From NCBI GenBank assembly GCA_023393715.1, contig JAEXCD010000048.1:1-8434 (forward strand): DNA of 8,434 bases, read 5' to 3'. Shown one piece after another: positions 6,365 through 8,434 of the stretch (its first letter is position 1; every line of letters starts with the position of its first letter). This stretch comes from Bacillota bacterium. Its GTDB lineage: Bacteria > Bacillota > Clostridia > Tissierellales > Peptoniphilaceae. A model generated the notes under the pieces. That model saw only the letters and a program-made list of their open reading frames with translations, did not search any database and was not told where the DNA came from. The position numbers and the translations under genes are program-made.

Positions 6365-6454
6365 AGAGTAAGCGCTTTTTATGGAAATGGATCTACAAAA
6401 TCAGCCGGTAATTCAGATGGAACGGAAAGCCGGGGTGTGTTTATTCCATAGATT

Positions 6455-6462
6455 TCAGGAGG
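6455..6462 (+). promoter_or_regulatory. Ribosome binding site that fixes the surface-protein start
   Basis: TCAGGAGG lies five bases before the ATG at 6468. It decides against an in-frame ATG at 6381, which would add 29 residues in front of the signal peptide and has no Shine-Dalgarno. Confidence 0.8.
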
Positions 6463-6467
6463 ATAAC

Positions 6468-8434
6468 ATGAAAGAAAAAAGTAAGCGGTTTTTTTGCTTA
6501 GCGATAGCGGCAGCCTTATTTTCAGGTGCAGTCCCATTTGATTACGCGCTGGCTTCCGGACAAAGCTATCTGAGTGAACAATACCAGCCGCAGGTACAGG
6601 AACAGGTCATAACGGCAGGCGCTGAGGTCTTTGCCGGGGATTCGATAAAAAATACAGATGCGCTTCCGGAAGGGACAAAATACTATTTTTCAGATCCGGA
6701 AAAGGATGTGGCGGAAGAGGATCTGTTCGAAAATCCCGACGAAGCGTTTGGAGACTATAAACCGGATACCTCCTTTTCAGGAGAAAAAGACGTAAAAATC
6801 GTCACCGTTTATCAGGACGGCAGTATTGATCTGTCCGAATCAAAAATTATCGTAGAAGCGGATGAAGAAGAGCAGAAAAGTGCGGAAGATCAGGAAATAA
6901 AAAAAGAAACACCGCAGGCTGAGACGGCAGCGAACGGCGCAGCCGAATTTGAAAAAACGGGCGCGCGCCTGAGAAGCATCAACCCCTATGCGCCAACCCG
7001 AACCTACAGGTTTGTGATCAATGGAGAAAACGGAGAAGAAAAGGTTGTATCCGAAGTAATCCTGACGAAAGAGGAGGCCCGGCTTTTTGCTCCGAAAACC
7101 GTCGAAAAAGAGGGATATAAATTTTTAGGCTGGTATCAGGAGGATCAGAGGCTCGAGTTTAACCAGAGAGATGAAAATGACGACTTGTATTTGAATATTG
7201 AAAAAATCAATCCGGAACAAGAAGAGACCGTGAAAATCGAAGGGAAATATGCCAGATACCGCGACCTGAATTTTTTTCTGAAAAAAGACCATGCAGAGGA
7301 TGGAGAGGCTACTCCGGACGGTTGGGTAGAGGCCTGGGAAATGGCGGTGATCGATGCAGATGAGGTATCGCTCGCGGATATCCCCCTGCCGTTAAAAGCC
7401 GGAGAAAAGCTGGAGGGATGGTATAAGGATAAAGATTTTAGCGAAAAAGTTGACGATAAAGCGTTTACCGTTTCCGGTGAAGATGTAAATTTATACGGAA
7501 AGGTGATCAAAGGCGCATGGCTCATATTTGATACCGGAAGGCACAGTCACACATCAATACCGAGTCAATTCCTGCAAGCGGGGGATGATCATCATAACGT
7601 TACAAAGGATCCCACGCCAAAGGGCGCAGACCAACCCGAAAGATTCGGACATACCTTCCAACACTGGACGGCTCAGGAAACGATCGATGAAAACGGCGAG
7701 TATATCGGAGAAGCGTTTCAATTTGGCGCGGCTCTGCAAGAGGATACAAAATTATATGCCGTATGGGGAAAGAACAAGGATATTCAATATAATATCCGAA
7801 GATATATCGAAGAAGTGCCAGACGGAAAAATCGATGATATCGGGAATAGAGAGAAGGTATATCGACCCTATAAGTCCACAGAAGAGAAAATCGAGCTTAG
7901 CGACGGGCAAACGCTAAAAGAGGAAACAGTAAAAAAATATATCGAAAAATATAAGGCGGAACAGCTTTCCGCTGATCCGAAGGACAGCGGCTTCCATATC
8001 AACGGATTTCATCTCCCCCTCCCGGAAAACCACCAGGACAGTCAAGCCGCAGATAAAGTGATCGAGTTTAAGGAATCAGACGGGTTCAATCCGGCAGAGC
8101 TGAGAGTCTACTATAGCAGAGACACCATAAATATCAATTTCTTAAATGAGCATGATGTGTTGGAACGAACCTTTACCGGACTCTATGGTCAAAATATTCT
8201 GAAGCAAGATGAAACGTACAAATGGCCCCAGGAAAGCTATCGTGAAAACACGCAGCTTCAAGCGGAGAATCGAAGAGTAACGTACCTGGACAGCTTTGCG
8301 CTGGACGCTTTACGTGGCGTAAAAATCACGGTCGATCCTGCGACAGGGAAGAAAACACAGACCATAGAATTAAAAAAGGATACCGCTGCGGGACAGGAGG
8401 ATCATATCATCCGGTCTTATACAGAGCGGCTGGA
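6468..8434 (+). CDS. Secreted surface protein with InlB-like (Flg_new) repeats, 3' end outside window
   Basis: The frame is open to the window edge: 655 residues visible, no stop. Residues 1-29 form a Sec signal peptide (KEKSKR, hydrophobic stretch to about 22, likely cleavage after YALA). Residues about 60-170 are acidic and low in complexity. Three units resemble the InlB B-repeat/Listeria-Bacteroides repeat: about 200-245 with EGYKFLGWY (215-223); about 312-346 with KLEGWYKDKDF and NLYGKV; and 393-433 with FGHTFQHW, FQFGAALQEDTKLYAVWG, the most typical. Further beta-rich segments follow, including LRVYYSRDTININFL (545-559) and YGQNI (573-577), as in large surface proteins of anaerobic Bacillota. 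Such proteins act in adhesion or cell-surface structure. An LPXTG or other anchor would be in the unseen part. Base use is AT-richer than upstream: 24 of 60 G+C at 7201-7260 against 42 of 60 at 601-660. Confidence 0.82.
   Translation, partial: MKEKSKRFFCLAIAAALFSGAVPFDYALASGQSYLSEQYQPQVQEQVITAGAEVFAGDSIKNTDALPEGTKYYFSDPEKDVAEEDLFENPDEAFGDYKPDTSFSGEKDVKIVTVYQDGSIDLSESKIIVEADEEEQKSAEDQEIKKETPQAETAANGAAEFEKTGARLRSINPYAPTRTYRFVINGENGEEKVVSEVILTKEEARLFAPKTVEKEGYKFLGWYQEDQRLEFNQRDENDDLYLNIEKINPEQEETVKIEGKYARYRDLNFFLKKDHAEDGEATPDGWVEAWEMAVIDADEVSLADIPLPLKAGEKLEGWYKDKDFSEKVDDKAFTVSGEDVNLYGKVIKGAWLIFDTGRHSHTSIPSQFLQAGDDHHNVTKDPTPKGADQPERFGHTFQHWTAQETIDENGEYIGEAFQFGAALQEDTKLYAVWGKNKDIQYNIRRYIEEVPDGKIDDIGNREKVYRPYKSTEEKIELSDGQTLKEETVKKYIEKYKAEQLSADPKDSGFHINGFHLPLPENHQDSQAADKVIEFKESDGFNPAELRVYYSRDTININFLNEHDVLERTFTGLYGQNILKQDETYKWPQESYRENTQLQAENRRVTYLDSFALDALRGVKITVDPATGKKTQTIELKKDTAAGQEDHIIRSYTERL

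Noticed and set aside
6350..6451. 33-codon open frame in the surface-gene leader, considered as a signal peptide for the regulator
   Set aside because: No ribosome binding site, no secretion signal or other hallmark, and it overlaps the leader of a well-supported gene.
6381..6467. In-frame upstream ATG giving a 29-residue longer surface protein
   Set aside because: It lacks a Shine-Dalgarno and would bury the signal peptide; 6468 has TCAGGAGG five bases upstream.
7145..7917. Open frames on - (7145-7525) and + (7528-7917)
   Set aside because: Both are other-frame shadows of the surface-protein gene, Ser/Phe-rich or Arg/Lys-rich, without ribosome binding sites.

Overview
The window reads as a piece of chromosome from a Gram-positive Bacillota bacterium, probably a Clostridia or Tissierellia-type anaerobe. 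The evidence is strong AGGAGG-type ribosome binding sites, the dnaX-ybaB-recR gene order, a clostridial-style XRE-TPR regulator, and a secreted protein with InlB-like (Listeria-Bacteroides) repeats. The housekeeping genes are GC-rich and the last gene is clearly AT-richer. I cannot name a genus from this sequence alone.

Layout. Bases 1-2293 (+) hold a DNA replication and recombination operon: the 3' part of dnaX (clamp-loader tau subunit), a YbaB/EbfC nucleoid protein, and recR, which overlaps ybaB by 4 bases. A GC-rich gap of 244 bases (2294-2537) ends in an 87-base element with 12-bp complementary arms flanked by A and T runs. It probably acts as a terminator for recR and for the convergent gene. 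Bases 2538-3179 (-) encode a small alpha/beta hydrolase with a complete Ser-Asp-His triad and its own recognisable promoter.

A divergent regulatory gap follows (3183-3458). Then comes a two-gene module on +: an XRE-type helix-turn-helix regulator with a helical, TPR-like C-terminal region, and an ABC half-transporter of the exporter type whose start codon lies inside the end of the regulator gene (44-base overlap, different frame). The two are almost certainly co-transcribed and translationally coupled. The substrate is not visible in the sequence.

After the transporter there is a 227-base gap with a short hairpin, a perfect 19-bp inverted repeat with a 5-base loop, a TATAAT box and a 12-bp palindrome. 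From 6468 to the window edge runs one open frame (655 codons visible, no stop) for a secreted surface protein: signal peptide, acidic low-complexity region, three InlB/Flg_new-like repeats and further beta-rich segments. Its anchor, if any, lies outside the window.

No RNA gene, insertion sequence, CRISPR array or phage gene could be supported. The least ordinary parts are the overlapping regulator-exporter pair with a promoter lacking a -35 box, the long perfect hairpin upstream of the surface gene, the folded element after recR, and the surface protein itself.
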